Source of the DNA: Mesobacillus jeotgali
GTDB lineage: Bacteria > Bacillota > Bacilli > Bacillales > Cytobacillaceae
Direction of reading: 5' to 3'
DNA: 64,000 bases
Assembly: GCF_031759225.1 (NCBI RefSeq)
Contig: NZ_CP134494.1
Coordinates: 3,346,501-3,410,500 of the forward strand
Part shown: in pieces, positions 37,444 to 46,621 of the stretch
Layout of the letters: the number at the start of each line of letters is the position of its first letter
How positions within the stretch are numbered: the stretch's first letter is position 1
Translations under genes and position numbers: made by a program
Notes under the pieces: model-generated
The model's input: only the letters and a program-made list of their open reading frames with translations
Database searches by the model: none
Told to the model about the DNA's origin: nothing

Positions 37444-38649
37444 TTAATTCACATGATTAAAGATGTCGAACATTGGGATCATGATGGATGTGACGATTGT
37501 GCCTACGAGTCCGGCGAGTATGACGATCATGATTGGTTCGATTAGTGATTTTAGCTGGTCAGTGCTTGTTTCTACTTCTTTTTCGTAAAACTCAGCCACT
37601 TTTCCTAGCATAGAATCCAGTGAGCCTGTTTCTTCCCCGATTGAAATCATCTGGGTGACAAGAGGCGGGAAAGCCCAGTGGTTCATCATCGGTCCTGTCA
37701 TTGATTGTCCTATTTCAAGTGCGTCCCTCGACTCGCGCACTACCCTTGAAACTACCTCATTCTCGACAACATTTTCCACTATCGATAATGCCTGGAGAAT
37801 GGGTACTGAACTAGTGAATAAAGAACTTAATGTCCTTGTCATCCGGGCGAGCACTGCTTTTTGCATCAGTTTTCCAAAAATCGGCATTCTTAAAATAGCG
37901 TAATCAAGATAGTATTTTGATTTCTTGTTTTTTTTAGCAAAGCTAAACGAGATCACGACAGCCAGGATGAATAGAAGGATCAGCCACCAGTATCCTTGCA
38001 TGAATTCACTTGCACCGAGCACAAATTTAGTGATTCCCGGCAATTCCCCCCCGAAATCAGCGAACATGTCGACAAATGTAGGAACGACTGATACCAGAAG
38101 GAAAATGACGACACCTATTGCAATCAGACCGATGACGGCAGGGTATGTTAATGCCGCTATGACCTTTTGGCGAGTGATATGCTGCTTTTCATAATGGTCG
38201 GCTAGGCGTTCGAGTGTCTCATCCATATTTCCGCCTGCCTCGCCCGCTTTCACCATATTGATATACATCGGTGAAAAGATTTTGTCATGTTTGCCAGAAG
38301 CCTGGGATAACTGGTTTCCTTCCCTCAGTTCCGCTTCAATATCGAGCAGCGCTTTCCTTAATGCCTTGCTTTCTGTCTGTCTGGCAAGAATATTTGTAGA
38401 CTCAACAACGGATACACCAGCTTTCAACAGGGTGGCAAACTGGCGAAGATAAATGACAAGATGCTGAAGTTTGACCGGATTCCCAATATTGATTTCCTTA
38501 GTCAGCAAAGTTTCCGGGACCTCGAATATTTCTGTTGTCCGGATCCCTTCATCACGCAGCTTTGCCAGTGCCTCACGTTTGGAACCAGCTGTTATTGTAC
38601 CCGATCGTTTCTTCGTCCGGTCCCGACCGGAGTATTTAAACCGTGCCAT
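37444..38649 (-). CDS. pilC: Type IV pilus platform protein PilC (GspF family)
   Basis: A 401-residue inner-membrane protein with the N-terminal F-X domain (FKYSGRDRTKKRSGTITAGSKREA), two GspF helical repeats (LRQFATLLKAGVSVVES and LSSLFTSSVPILQALSIV) and three membrane segments. It couples the PilB and PilT motors to pilin insertion. ATG lies about 13 bases after AGGAG, a long spacing. Directly after pilT. Confidence 0.95.
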   Translation of the reverse strand: MARFKYSGRDRTKKRSGTITAGSKREALAKLRDEGIRTTEIFEVPETLLTKEINIGNPVKLQHLVIYLRQFATLLKAGVSVVESTNILARQTESKALRKALLDIEAELREGNQLSQASGKHDKIFSPMYINMVKAGEAGGNMDETLERLADHYEKQHITRQKVIAALTYPAVIGLIAIGVVIFLLVSVVPTFVDMFADFGGELPGITKFVLGASEFMQGYWWLILLFILAVVISFSFAKKNKKSKYYLDYAILRMPIFGKLMQKAVLARMTRTLSSLFTSSVPILQALSIVENVVENEVVSRVVRESRDALEIGQSMTGPMMNHWAFPPLVTQMISIGEETGSLDSMLGKVAEFYEKEVETSTDQLKSLIEPIMIVILAGLVGTIVTSIMIPMFDIFNHVN

Positions 38650-38651
38650 TT

Positions 38652-39692
38652 TTACACCAACTTCTCCTGTAAGTAAGGTTCAGCGGCCTCTCTTGAAATA
38701 ATCCCTTGCTGAAGCAATTCTTTTATGCTCATTTCAAGCGTATGCATGCCATAAATCCTGGAAGTTTGCATGATACTCATGATTTGGTGGATTTTTTCAT
38801 TGCGAATTAAATTCGCCACCGCCGCATTGTTGATTAGTATTTCTGTTGCCCCTCTGCGGCTCTTTTTATCGACCGTCGGAAAAAGCCGTTGCGAAATGAC
38901 GGAAACGAGGACAGATGCCAACTGGATGCGGATTTGCGCTTGCTGGCCAGAAGGAAATACATCAATAATCCGGTTGATCGTTGCCGGTGCGCTTGAGGTA
39001 TGTAGTGTACCTAGCACAAGATGACCTGTTTCAGCTGCCGTGATCGCTGTCTGGATTGTATCAAGGTCACGCATCTCACCAACAAGGATGACATCAGGAT
39101 CCTGACGGAGTGCTGCCCGCAGGCCATTTGCGAAATTATTTGTATCAAATCCGACCTCGCGTTGGTCGATAATACTATTTCCGTGTTTGTGGAGATATTC
39201 AATCGGATCCTCAAGTGTGACGATATGTTTGCTCATATTTTTATTAATATACTGAATCATAGCCGCTAGTGTGGTTGATTTGCCACTTCCGGTCGGACCA
39301 GTTACAAGCACCAGGCCCTGGGGCTTTTCGGCGATTTTTTTCAAGATAGAAGGCAATTCCAACTCTTCAAGTGTAGGGATCCTCGTCGGCACAACACGCG
39401 CAGCGAGTGACACACAGCCTCGCTGGTGATAAGCATTGATCCTGAACCTTGAAACTCCGGGTATACCATAGGAAAAATCGAGTTCGCCTTTTGACTTGAA
39501 TTGATCCCATAACTTCTCCGGAATGATTGCTTTTGCCATTCCTTCCGTATCTTCTGGGACAGTTACTTCGCTTCCAAACCTTTTCAAGTCACCGTTGATC
39601 CTCATGATCGGCGGTATGCCGACAGTTATATGGATATCGGAAGCCTTTTGTTCAAAGCCTGAACTTAACAAGTGATCGATTTTATCTTTCAT
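38652..39692 (-). CDS. pilT: Type IV pilus retraction ATPase PilT
   Basis: A 346-residue hexameric ATPase. Walker A GPTGSGKSTT, Asp box TLEDPIEY, Walker B RQDPDVILVGEMRDLDT and His box TGHLVLGTLHTSSA are all intact, and the N-terminal ASDIHITVGIPPIMRINGDL is typical of PilT rather than PilB. Presence of PilT implies retractable pili (twitching, adhesion, DNA uptake), which the B. subtilis competence pseudopilus lacks. ATG follows GGGGAG. Between pilB and pilC. Confidence 0.96.
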   Translation of the reverse strand: MKDKIDHLLSSGFEQKASDIHITVGIPPIMRINGDLKRFGSEVTVPEDTEGMAKAIIPEKLWDQFKSKGELDFSYGIPGVSRFRINAYHQRGCVSLAARVVPTRIPTLEELELPSILKKIAEKPQGLVLVTGPTGSGKSTTLAAMIQYINKNMSKHIVTLEDPIEYLHKHGNSIIDQREVGFDTNNFANGLRAALRQDPDVILVGEMRDLDTIQTAITAAETGHLVLGTLHTSSAPATINRIIDVFPSGQQAQIRIQLASVLVSVISQRLFPTVDKKSRRGATEILINNAAVANLIRNEKIHQIMSIMQTSRIYGMHTLEMSIKELLQQGIISREAAEPYLQEKLV

Positions 39693-39705
39693 TCTTTCTC
39701 CCCGT

Positions 39706-41367
39706 TTACTCTGTGATTGCCACTCTTAAAACTTCTTCTGTAGTTGTAAGGCCTTGTTTGACCTTCAAAAGACCATCATCAATCAAAAAGATCGTTTCAT
39801 TGTTGACAGCTATCTCCCTTAGAATGTTGATAGGTTCCTCGTTCATAATTGCCTTGCGTAATTCTCCATTGATTTGCAGCACTTCATGGATAGCAATACG
39901 CCCCCTATACCCGGTCATATTACAGGAAGAACAGCCACTTCCTCGCCACACTCTATCAATCTGAATGCCTCTTTTTGAAAAGATGTCGATCTCCCGTTTC
40001 GTCGGTTCATGTACCTCTGCACAATCCCTGCAGACTTTCCTGACAAGTCTCTGTGCCACGATGCCGGTTAATGAAGAAGCTACCAGGAAAGGTTCCACTC
40101 CCATATCGATCATTCTTGTTATGGAGCTGAGCGCATCATTGGTATGGATTGTGCTTAACACTAGATGGCCGGTCAAAGAGGCTCTGACTGAAACCTCCAC
40201 AGTTTCCTTATCACGAATTTCCCCGACCATTATGATGTCAGGATCCTGGCGCAGGATTGACCTCAGCCCTGCAGCGAAAGTCATGCCAACATTCGTGTTG
40301 ACCTGTATTTGGTTGATTCCTTCCAATTGATATTCAACCGGGTCCTCAATTGTAATGATATTCACTTCTTCACTGTTCAGCTTGTTGAGGGCAGCATACA
40401 GTGTCGAAGACTTACCTGAACCAGTAGGACCAGTGATTAGAACAATTCCATTCGGCCTGCTGATCATATCCTTAAAGCGTTCCAGATTGTGTTGGTTAAA
40501 ACCAAGCTTTTCAACATCATTCAATGAGCTGCCCATATCCAGAATACGCATGACAACCTTTTCCCCGAAAACCGTTGGCATGGTAGACACGCGCAAATCG
40601 ATAGGATGGAAGTCGATGTTGACCTTCATGCGTCCGTCCTGAGGAATACGATTTTCTGTAATATCAAGGTTTGCCATAATTTTGATCCTTGCGATCAGAA
40701 CATTTTGCATATGTTTGGGGAGTACTCGTTCAACCCTGAGGATACCATCCACCCGATATCGTATAATTACCTTTGTTTCCTGAGGATCAATGTGGATATC
40801 GCTTGCCTTGCTGGCAGAAGCATTCGAAAGCAGCTGGTTCACCAGCCTGATGATCGGAGAATCTGCTTCATTAAGTGTTTCTTCTTTGATTGTTTCCATC
40901 GGAGCATTCAACTCCAACAAATCTTCAAAGCCTTCATTGCTATCGTAATATTTATTGATTGCCCTGAGGATATCATCCTTGGTAGCTATAGCTGTTTCAA
41001 CATGAAAACCTGTTGAGAGCCTTAAATCGTCAACTGTAATGAAATCCATGGGATCAGCCATGGCGACAAACAGTTTATCTCCTTCTTTTTTCAAAGGAAT
41101 GACTAAATTCCTTTTCGCCAAGTCCTTTGGGACCAAGGTGAGTAACTTAGTATCGAAAGGATAACGATACAAGCTGATATGAGGAATGCCTAGCTGGAAT
41201 TCCAGTACCTCGATTAGCTGCTGCTCTGTAATCAAACCTTGTTGAAGTAAAGCATCGCCGAGTTTTTGGCCTTCAGCTTTATTATTCAAGGCTTCCTGCA
41301 GTTGTTCAGCTGTGATCAGCTCTGTATCAACCAACAGGTCCCCCAGCCGCTTACGTGTTTGTCTCAT
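39706..41367 (-). CDS. pilB: Type IV pilus extension ATPase PilB with MshEN-like domain
   Basis: A 553-residue assembly ATPase. Residues 7-30 and 35-58 are tandem motifs starting RLGDLL and KLGDAL with the spaced L/I pattern of the MshEN c-di-GMP-binding domain; the first has Glu where Gly is usual. The ATPase part has Walker A GPTGSGKSSTL, EDPVEYQLEG, DPDIIMVGEIRD, HTNDA and the zinc cysteines CRDC and CSSC. I chose the ATG at 41367, eight bases after CAGGAG, over an in-frame GTG. Second gene of the operon. Confidence 0.95.
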   Translation of the reverse strand: MRQTRKRLGDLLVDTELITAEQLQEALNNKAEGQKLGDALLQQGLITEQQLIEVLEFQLGIPHISLYRYPFDTKLLTLVPKDLAKRNLVIPLKKEGDKLFVAMADPMDFITVDDLRLSTGFHVETAIATKDDILRAINKYYDSNEGFEDLLELNAPMETIKEETLNEADSPIIRLVNQLLSNASASKASDIHIDPQETKVIIRYRVDGILRVERVLPKHMQNVLIARIKIMANLDITENRIPQDGRMKVNIDFHPIDLRVSTMPTVFGEKVVMRILDMGSSLNDVEKLGFNQHNLERFKDMISRPNGIVLITGPTGSGKSSTLYAALNKLNSEEVNIITIEDPVEYQLEGINQIQVNTNVGMTFAAGLRSILRQDPDIIMVGEIRDKETVEVSVRASLTGHLVLSTIHTNDALSSITRMIDMGVEPFLVASSLTGIVAQRLVRKVCRDCAEVHEPTKREIDIFSKRGIQIDRVWRGSGCSSCNMTGYRGRIAIHEVLQINGELRKAIMNEEPINILREIAVNNETIFLIDDGLLKVKQGLTTTEEVLRVAITE

Positions 41368-41391
41368 TATTATCACTCCTGTCCCAAATGA

Positions 41392-42741
41392 TTATTTTGG
41401 CTGTTCATTCGGTTTACCCCAAAGACCGCCATCATCGGTGTCTTGTTCATCATTAGCTCGTTTGTCAACTGGCTGCTGTTGTTCACCGTCGTTGGATGGC
41501 ACAGTTGGATTTGTTCCGCTTGGTTGTCCCGGATTACTGTCGTTTTGATCAACTCCAGGAACCGTAACATTATCCGATCCTGTTGTTGAATCTGGAACAG
41601 TTTGAATAACTGCTGGTGCTAAAGGAAGCACTTCTACTCGGTGGCTAGGCGGATAAAAATCCTCAGATATGAATTCCGTTTTTAAAAGCTCTCCGTTTTC
41701 CCCGTAGATCTCCCTGTTAATTTTTATCATCAAGCCCGCTTTGCCTTCTGTCTGGACAGACTTTTGTCCTTGCTTCAAAAGAGGAGAATATTGCTTGATA
41801 ATCCTTGGTTTAAATTCCTGTTTATCTGTGGCAGTTATCTTGTATTCATACATTGGTAGTGCCCCTGTCACCACCGCCTCCAGTTCCTGCCCATGTAGAT
41901 TCCACTCTACCTTATAAGACGTACCGTTTGGGTTATAAAATTTCAAATCAAGATTTTCGGAAAAATCCACTTTAGTTTCATAACCAAGCTCAATATTTTT
42001 TGGCAGCTGGCTGCTTAAGTGCCTTTCGACGATTGAAATGTCAGATTGCAGGAGTGCCTTATATAAGGCAGAACCGATTTGACTGAAGGTTGAAGCCGAA
42101 ACATTTGCCAGGCCGTTTTCATTTGCATACCCAGCAAGCGAAAACATTGAATCTGGCAATATCTCAATTTCAACTAGTTTTTCAATGTTTTCTGATTCAG
42201 CATCAGAAGTGAGTTTCACTAAGGCGGTCGAGATTATGACTGGATCTTCAGTAGGAAGAAAGTCCTCAAGCTTGACTGCAATTTCTGGAATCAGTTTTTG
42301 TGCAGAAGCTTGCATTTCAATAGTAAGTTTTTCAGTATCAAGTTTGGGAACAATTGAAGAAGGTAAGTTCAGATTATTTATTGTTTCTCCTTCCCAATGA
42401 ACGTATAGTTCATTAGGTGCTCCACTGGTGGCTGATGAAATTGAATCCTCAACCCCAAAAACAAAACTGTCCGTATTCACAGGATAGTTTTGGCCTTTAT
42501 AAACAAGCCTTATATTGGCCTCAGCCAACCAACTATCTACTTGTGTTTGAATGTAAGTCGTTGCCTCGTCTTGTGACTTGTTTGAAACATCGAAATTTCC
42601 TATTGTCGTATTTTCAGAGAATGCTTGCTTCGCTGACGTCCGTGCGCTGAATATGTCCGAGCCAAAATATGTAAAGCTGAATATAAAGATGGAAAGAACA
42701 GAAAGGATCAGTGAAAACTTTACTATTTGCTGTTTTTTCAC
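41392..42741 (-). CDS. VanW/G5-domain surface protein, first gene of pilus operon
   Basis: A 449-residue protein: one N-terminal membrane segment (about residues 8-28), a long extracellular part, a VanW-like domain (about 205-300, with PKNIELGYETKVDFSENLDLKFYNP split over that range), a G5-like region (KQEFKPRIIKQYSPLLKQG ... RVEVLP, about 305-375) and a low-complexity Pro/Asn/Asp/Gln tail. G5 domains bind peptidoglycan sugars; VanW function is unknown. Start is GTG at 42741, eight bases after GGAGG; an in-frame TTG five codons earlier overlaps that site. It leads the pil operon, 24 bases before pilB, so a role in anchoring or passing the pilus through the wall is likely but unproven. Confidence 0.8.
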   Translation of the reverse strand: MKKQQIVKFSLILSVLSIFIFSFTYFGSDIFSARTSAKQAFSENTTIGNFDVSNKSQDEATTYIQTQVDSWLAEANIRLVYKGQNYPVNTDSFVFGVEDSISSATSGAPNELYVHWEGETINNLNLPSSIVPKLDTEKLTIEMQASAQKLIPEIAVKLEDFLPTEDPVIISTALVKLTSDAESENIEKLVEIEILPDSMFSLAGYANENGLANVSASTFSQIGSALYKALLQSDISIVERHLSSQLPKNIELGYETKVDFSENLDLKFYNPNGTSYKVEWNLHGQELEAVVTGALPMYEYKITATDKQEFKPRIIKQYSPLLKQGQKSVQTEGKAGLMIKINREIYGENGELLKTEFISEDFYPPSHRVEVLPLAPAVIQTVPDSTTGSDNVTVPGVDQNDSNPGQPSGTNPTVPSNDGEQQQPVDKRANDEQDTDDGGLWGKPNEQPK

Positions 42742-42947
42742 TATGTAGTCCTCCAAGCATAATAATTGGTAATTTACCTCTTGCTAAAAATTGATAGTAC
42801 GTCTTAGATAAAATGGATGAAATTTATTTAAAAACCATACCATTTCCTTATATCTTACGACAAAATTTCATTACATCATGTGACAATTTTCCCTATTACC
42901 TATTGTATAATAGATTTAGTAGATTTAGAAGATGGAGGCCAATAGTA
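42742..42947. promoter_or_regulatory. Divergent promoter region of the two pilus operons
   Basis: AT-rich 206-bp gap between VanW/G5 gene (minus) and minor pilin trio (plus). On the plus strand a perfect -10 TATAAT lies at 42906-42911, about 36 bases before the first minor-pilin start; the -35 is poor (GTGACA at a 20-base spacing), so an activator may be needed. No clear minus-strand promoter seen. Confidence 0.5.
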
Positions 42948-43364
42948 TTGGGTAATAAGTTGGATAACCAAAATGGATTGACTTTACTGGAAGTATTACT
43001 GTCAATTGTAATTCTTTCCATAGTACTAACATCCTTTGCAAGCTTTTTCAGCCAATCAGCAATGTTTGTAAAGAAAAATGAAGAAAAACTCAGTACTTCT
43101 CAGACCAGCCAGAAGATTGTAAATCTAATAGAACTCAACATTACAAAAAGCAAATTACAAACGATTTCAGATTGTGCTGATTTAAAATGCACATTAAATG
43201 AGGACGACCTAGAATTTCTTTCCGGTCAAACCATTAATAGTACATATTCTATATCGGCAATTTTCACCCCTGGTGAAGAGAACTTAATTCTAGCCAAGGT
43301 AGCAATTATTGACAGTGATGATCCTGAAAGTTCTTCGGAAACATTCACATATATAAGAAGGTGA
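42948..43364 (+). CDS. Minor pilin with prepilin signal (PilV-like)
   Basis: A 138-residue prepilin. The short leader ends NQNG and cleavage gives LTLLEVLLSIVILSIVL with Glu5. The body has one cysteine pair (DCADLKC). The start is TTG, nine bases after ATGGAGG; the frame extends upstream but without a binding site. First of three plus-strand pilin genes divergent to the pil operon. Similar short proteins with T2SS-I/PilV-type signals prime or decorate the pilus tip. Confidence 0.82.
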   Translation: MGNKLDNQNGLTLLEVLLSIVILSIVLTSFASFFSQSAMFVKKNEEKLSTSQTSQKIVNLIELNITKSKLQTISDCADLKCTLNEDDLEFLSGQTINSTYSISAIFTPGEENLILAKVAIIDSDDPESSSETFTYIRR

Positions 43365-43368
43365 GCAA

Positions 43369-43797
43369 ATGAACAACCAAAGAGGAATGTCACTAGTCGA
43401 GCTTCTTGCAGTAATTGCCATACTTTTTATCATTTCAGGAATTATCTATGGAGTCTTTTTTACTTTCAATAACAACTACGATCGCATTTCGCATAAAAGC
43501 AGCATGGACCAGTCTGCCAATCTAGTGCTGGGGACCATTAAACAGTATCACCAAACAAATGATTCTTATTGGATCAAATATGACCAATCAGGAAAGAAAG
43601 CTTACATTGGCCAAGAAACAGCTAACCATTTACTGGGGGATTCCCTATATGAGATGGAGATAAAAGTTGGTTACCCAACAACAACAGCCATTAGTAACTT
43701 AAAGATAGATTCACAGCAGCCGCTTTCAGTTCAATTAACCTTAACTGATCAAAAAGGGCAGAAATATGAAGTTGAAACGACAGTTAAAAGGTATTAA
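43369..43797 (+). CDS. Minor pilin with prepilin signal (PilW/ComGF-like)
   Basis: A 142-residue prepilin with very short leader MNNQRG and mature start MSLVELLAVIAILFIISGI, Glu at position 5. The C-terminal beta-rich domain (VQLTLTDQKGQKYEVETTVKRY) fits the PilW/GspJ type. Starts four bases after the previous gene behind GGTGAGC, so it is in the same transcript. No cysteine. Family assignment is by signal and order only. Confidence 0.8.
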   Translation: MNNQRGMSLVELLAVIAILFIISGIIYGVFFTFNNNYDRISHKSSMDQSANLVLGTIKQYHQTNDSYWIKYDQSGKKAYIGQETANHLLGDSLYEMEIKVGYPTTTAISNLKIDSQQPLSVQLTLTDQKGQKYEVETTVKRY

Positions 43798-43809
43798 GGA
43801 GGGATAGTT

Positions 43810-44784
43810 TTGAATTTGAGAAATGAAAAAGGCTATGCACTTGTCCTTGTATTAGTCATTATTACTATCACCTTCACCATGGCCCTTTCCATGAGCGGTA
43901 TGGCGCTGTCTGCCCGAAAGCAATTCAATAAGACAGATGAGATGAACAAGGCAACCGACCTTGCTGAGATGGGAGTGGCTCATTATGAAGCCTGGCTTGC
44001 CAATGCTGTCAGCCAAGCTAACACTTATGCAGAATCCCAAGCCGATACAGTCATTAAGAACAATGGCGGAAGCAAAAAACCACATTCTCAAGGCAAAGTA
44101 AAAACTTGCAAAAAAAATACAATCCGCTGTACTGCCGAGTATGACGAGTACTTCCTGAAAGACCTTAAAATTAGAATAGGTTCACTCAACAATTCAATTT
44201 TAAGAACTGTTGAAGGTGTTAATTTATACGAAGTCAGAGACATCACTATTTCAGAAATTCAGGCTGATGATACAATAGTAGTCAAATTCAAAAGTCATGG
44301 AAGAACTGGGGATGAAAATAAGGTTTTAGAAAGTACAATTACAATCGAAAAGAACGGTGAAAGTCTAGTTGGAGAACCCAAACCAGAACCAACACCTGCT
44401 GATATTGTTAATACAACAGCGATAAACTTGAAAGGACAGGATAAACACCTGACCTTTGACTCATCTACTTACTTTGAAAAAAGTATTGAAGTCCGGGGTA
44501 ATCGCACTATTAACGTGAACGGAAATGCTTTTTTTAAAGATAGAATTATCTTCTCAGGCACAGCTGACATTTTTGTTTTCGGAGATGCTATTTTTACTGT
44601 TTCACCTGAATTTAATGGAAATGCTTATTCTTTTTGTATATACGGCAATGTCTATAAGATTGATAACCAGGGAAATTTGACTGAGTATGCAGATTTCCCT
44701 TCTGGCAAAAATAAGTCCTGCCCACGGCCGGCAGATGATGAATGGTACATCAATCCTGATGATGGCATACAAGTGCAATACTAG
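43810..44784 (+). CDS. PilX/GspK-like minor pilin lacking Glu5
   Basis: A 324-residue protein, the largest pilin-like protein here. After NEKG the hydrophobic stem is YALVLVLVIITITFTMALSM, with Val instead of Glu at mature position 5, as in GspK and PilX, which sit at the tip. A Cys pair (TCKKNTIRC) lies near residue 100. The C-terminal part repeats short beta-strands (NVNGNAFFKDRIIFSGTADI) resembling a beta-helix, then ends with Cys and Trp residues. Start TTG six bases after AGGAGGG. Last of the divergent trio; ends in a palindromic terminator. Confidence 0.78.
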   Translation: MNLRNEKGYALVLVLVIITITFTMALSMSGMALSARKQFNKTDEMNKATDLAEMGVAHYEAWLANAVSQANTYAESQADTVIKNNGGSKKPHSQGKVKTCKKNTIRCTAEYDEYFLKDLKIRIGSLNNSILRTVEGVNLYEVRDITISEIQADDTIVVKFKSHGRTGDENKVLESTITIEKNGESLVGEPKPEPTPADIVNTTAINLKGQDKHLTFDSSTYFEKSIEVRGNRTINVNGNAFFKDRIIFSGTADIFVFGDAIFTVSPEFNGNAYSFCIYGNVYKIDNQGNLTEYADFPSGKNKSCPRPADDEWYINPDDGIQVQY

Positions 44785-44790
44785 GAAGAG

Positions 44791-44820
44791 AAAAGGCTGA
44801 CTCGATCGAGTCAGCCTTTT
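44791..44820. terminator. Bidirectional terminator between the minor pilins and the diguanylate cyclase
   Basis: Perfect palindrome AAAAGGCTGACTC-GATC-GAGTCAGCCTTTT between convergent stops. Confidence 0.93.
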
Positions 44821-44821
44821 C

Positions 44822-46537
44822 TCATTTCACATATTCCGCAACCCGGTTCCTACCAGATCGCTTCGCACCAACATATAAAGCCCTATCTGCATGCCTGATC
44901 AATGCTAGTGAGTCGTCTGCATCTTGTGGTGCTGTTGCGACTCCGATCGAGGCTGTGATATTAACCAGGAGCTGTTTTCCTTCTTCATCCATCGACTGCA
45001 GAAGTGTAAATGGCTCGTTGGCGATCATCAGCCTGATTTGTTCTGCGAGTTTAAGGGCATCGCCTTTCATCATGTCTGGCAGGAGAATGACGAATTCTTC
45101 TCCTCCGTAACGTGCCACGGTACCCATGCTTCCGATTCTTTTCCTGAGTCGTTCTGCCAACTCGATTAAAATCTCATTTCCGCTTTGGTGCCCGTATGTA
45201 TCGTTGACGGATTTGAAATGGTCGATGTCGAGCAGGATGAGTGATAGTAGGTCCCTGTGGCCAAATTGCAGTTTTTCGAATTCGGCAGTCAGCATGTTTT
45301 CAAAGTAGCGGTAATTGTACAGTCCAGTCAAAGCGCAGCGTTCACTGTATTCCTTTGTTTTTTCATGGTGCCTGGCGTTTTCCACGGCAATCGCAAAGTG
45401 GGAGCAAAGGATATCGATAATCATCAGCTGCGATTTTTCGAATGCCCTTTTCTTGTTTGCAGCCAGGACAAGGACACCGATCACCTGGTTGTTCCTGACG
45501 ATTGGCACACCAAGAATACTTTCGGCACCTGCTGGAATATAACCTGAATTAATATGCTTCCATTGTTTTTTTGAATGGAAAAGTACAGGCTTTTTCTCTT
45601 CCCAGACAAGCCCGCTTATTCCCTTGCCTTTTCCAAGAGGATCGGCAACTGGCTCCATCATTTCGCCGAACTCTACCTTATGAATCAGCTTTAGCTCTTT
45701 GTCATCCACTACATCCAAAATGTAGGCATAGTCAACAGGAAGCATCTCGATCACTTTTTGAACAAAGAGGTCAAGAACATCATCCGACTTCAGTCTCTCC
45801 GCAAGCTGATGACCAATCTCTGCTGCACTCTGTAAAAAATGGTTCACCTTTCCGCTCGAATAATAGAGACTGAGAATGATAGACAGACTGGCGAACGGAA
45901 TGCCGACAAACAGCAATGAATAAAGTCCCATCTCACTCTGGTATAGTTCATACAGTATGAAGCCTACAGGGAATGTAATCAAAGTCGTTACGGTTTCCCA
46001 AATGAAATCTTTTCCGAAATAAGGCCCCTTCAGTTTTAGGACGACTGCTTGCAGCAGGATCAGGAATAAAGTATTCACTCCATAATTACTAATTCCATAG
46101 ACGGTTCCTAAAATATAAGTGTATGGATCATCGGCCAAATGTGCTCCATGTGTTCCTCCGAGTGCGTAAAAGATCAATCCGCTCCCTAATGATACGATAA
46201 AGAACATTAACGAATTCAGCGGAAACCTGTATATATCAGACTTTTGGACTCGAAGCCGCATTAACAAAATCAGCACAGAAATTTGCATCAAAACCATTTC
46301 CACAAAGATGCCGTATGTCAGGAATACTGCCAGCGACACCCATTGGATCAGGAAGATTGGCGTATTGTTGACGACCATTGGCATGGCAGCCACGACAACC
46401 ATCAATAAGAGGAAGGCGAAAACTTCCCACACCGGTAGATTACTTGGAGGCGGATAGACTTGATAGGTCACCCAGAGCCCAACCGGCACGAACAGCAGCC
46501 AGCTGAACCATATTGATTTTTTGATCATTGGAGTCAT
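44822..46537 (-). CDS. Membrane diguanylate cyclase (5-7 TM, GAF, GGDEF)
   Basis: A 571-residue sensor enzyme. Residues about 10-230 hold six to seven membrane segments, residues about 250-390 a GAF domain (LGVPIVRNNQVIGVLVLAAN), and residues about 400-571 a GGDEF domain with CALTGLYNYRYF, LILLDIDHFKSVNDTYGHQ and an intact active site RYGGEEF. The four residues preceding by five (GSMG) are not RxxD, so product inhibition through the I-site is not expected. It should make c-di-GMP. ATG lies a long 13 bases after AGGAGG. Its neighbour is the pilus locus whose PilB may bind c-di-GMP. Confidence 0.9.
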   Translation of the reverse strand: MTPMIKKSIWFSWLLFVPVGLWVTYQVYPPPSNLPVWEVFAFLLLMVVVAAMPMVVNNTPIFLIQWVSLAVFLTYGIFVEMVLMQISVLILLMRLRVQKSDIYRFPLNSLMFFIVSLGSGLIFYALGGTHGAHLADDPYTYILGTVYGISNYGVNTLFLILLQAVVLKLKGPYFGKDFIWETVTTLITFPVGFILYELYQSEMGLYSLLFVGIPFASLSIILSLYYSSGKVNHFLQSAAEIGHQLAERLKSDDVLDLFVQKVIEMLPVDYAYILDVVDDKELKLIHKVEFGEMMEPVADPLGKGKGISGLVWEEKKPVLFHSKKQWKHINSGYIPAGAESILGVPIVRNNQVIGVLVLAANKKRAFEKSQLMIIDILCSHFAIAVENARHHEKTKEYSERCALTGLYNYRYFENMLTAEFEKLQFGHRDLLSLILLDIDHFKSVNDTYGHQSGNEILIELAERLRKRIGSMGTVARYGGEEFVILLPDMMKGDALKLAEQIRLMIANEPFTLLQSMDEEGKQLLVNITASIGVATAPQDADDSLALIRHADRALYVGAKRSGRNRVAEYVK

Positions 46538-46621
46538 CTTTATCTATCCACCTCCTTCCTAGGAAAAAAGTCGCACTTTTTAAATAGTTTAGCAAACTTT
46601 TTCTGCAATGTCATAATTTTC

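Noticed and set aside
33628..44784. Pilus locus interpreted as the competence comG operon
   Set aside because: It has PilT, PilM, PilN and PilO, which comG lacks, and sits at comC rather than at the comG locus. Competence use of the peptidase remains possible.
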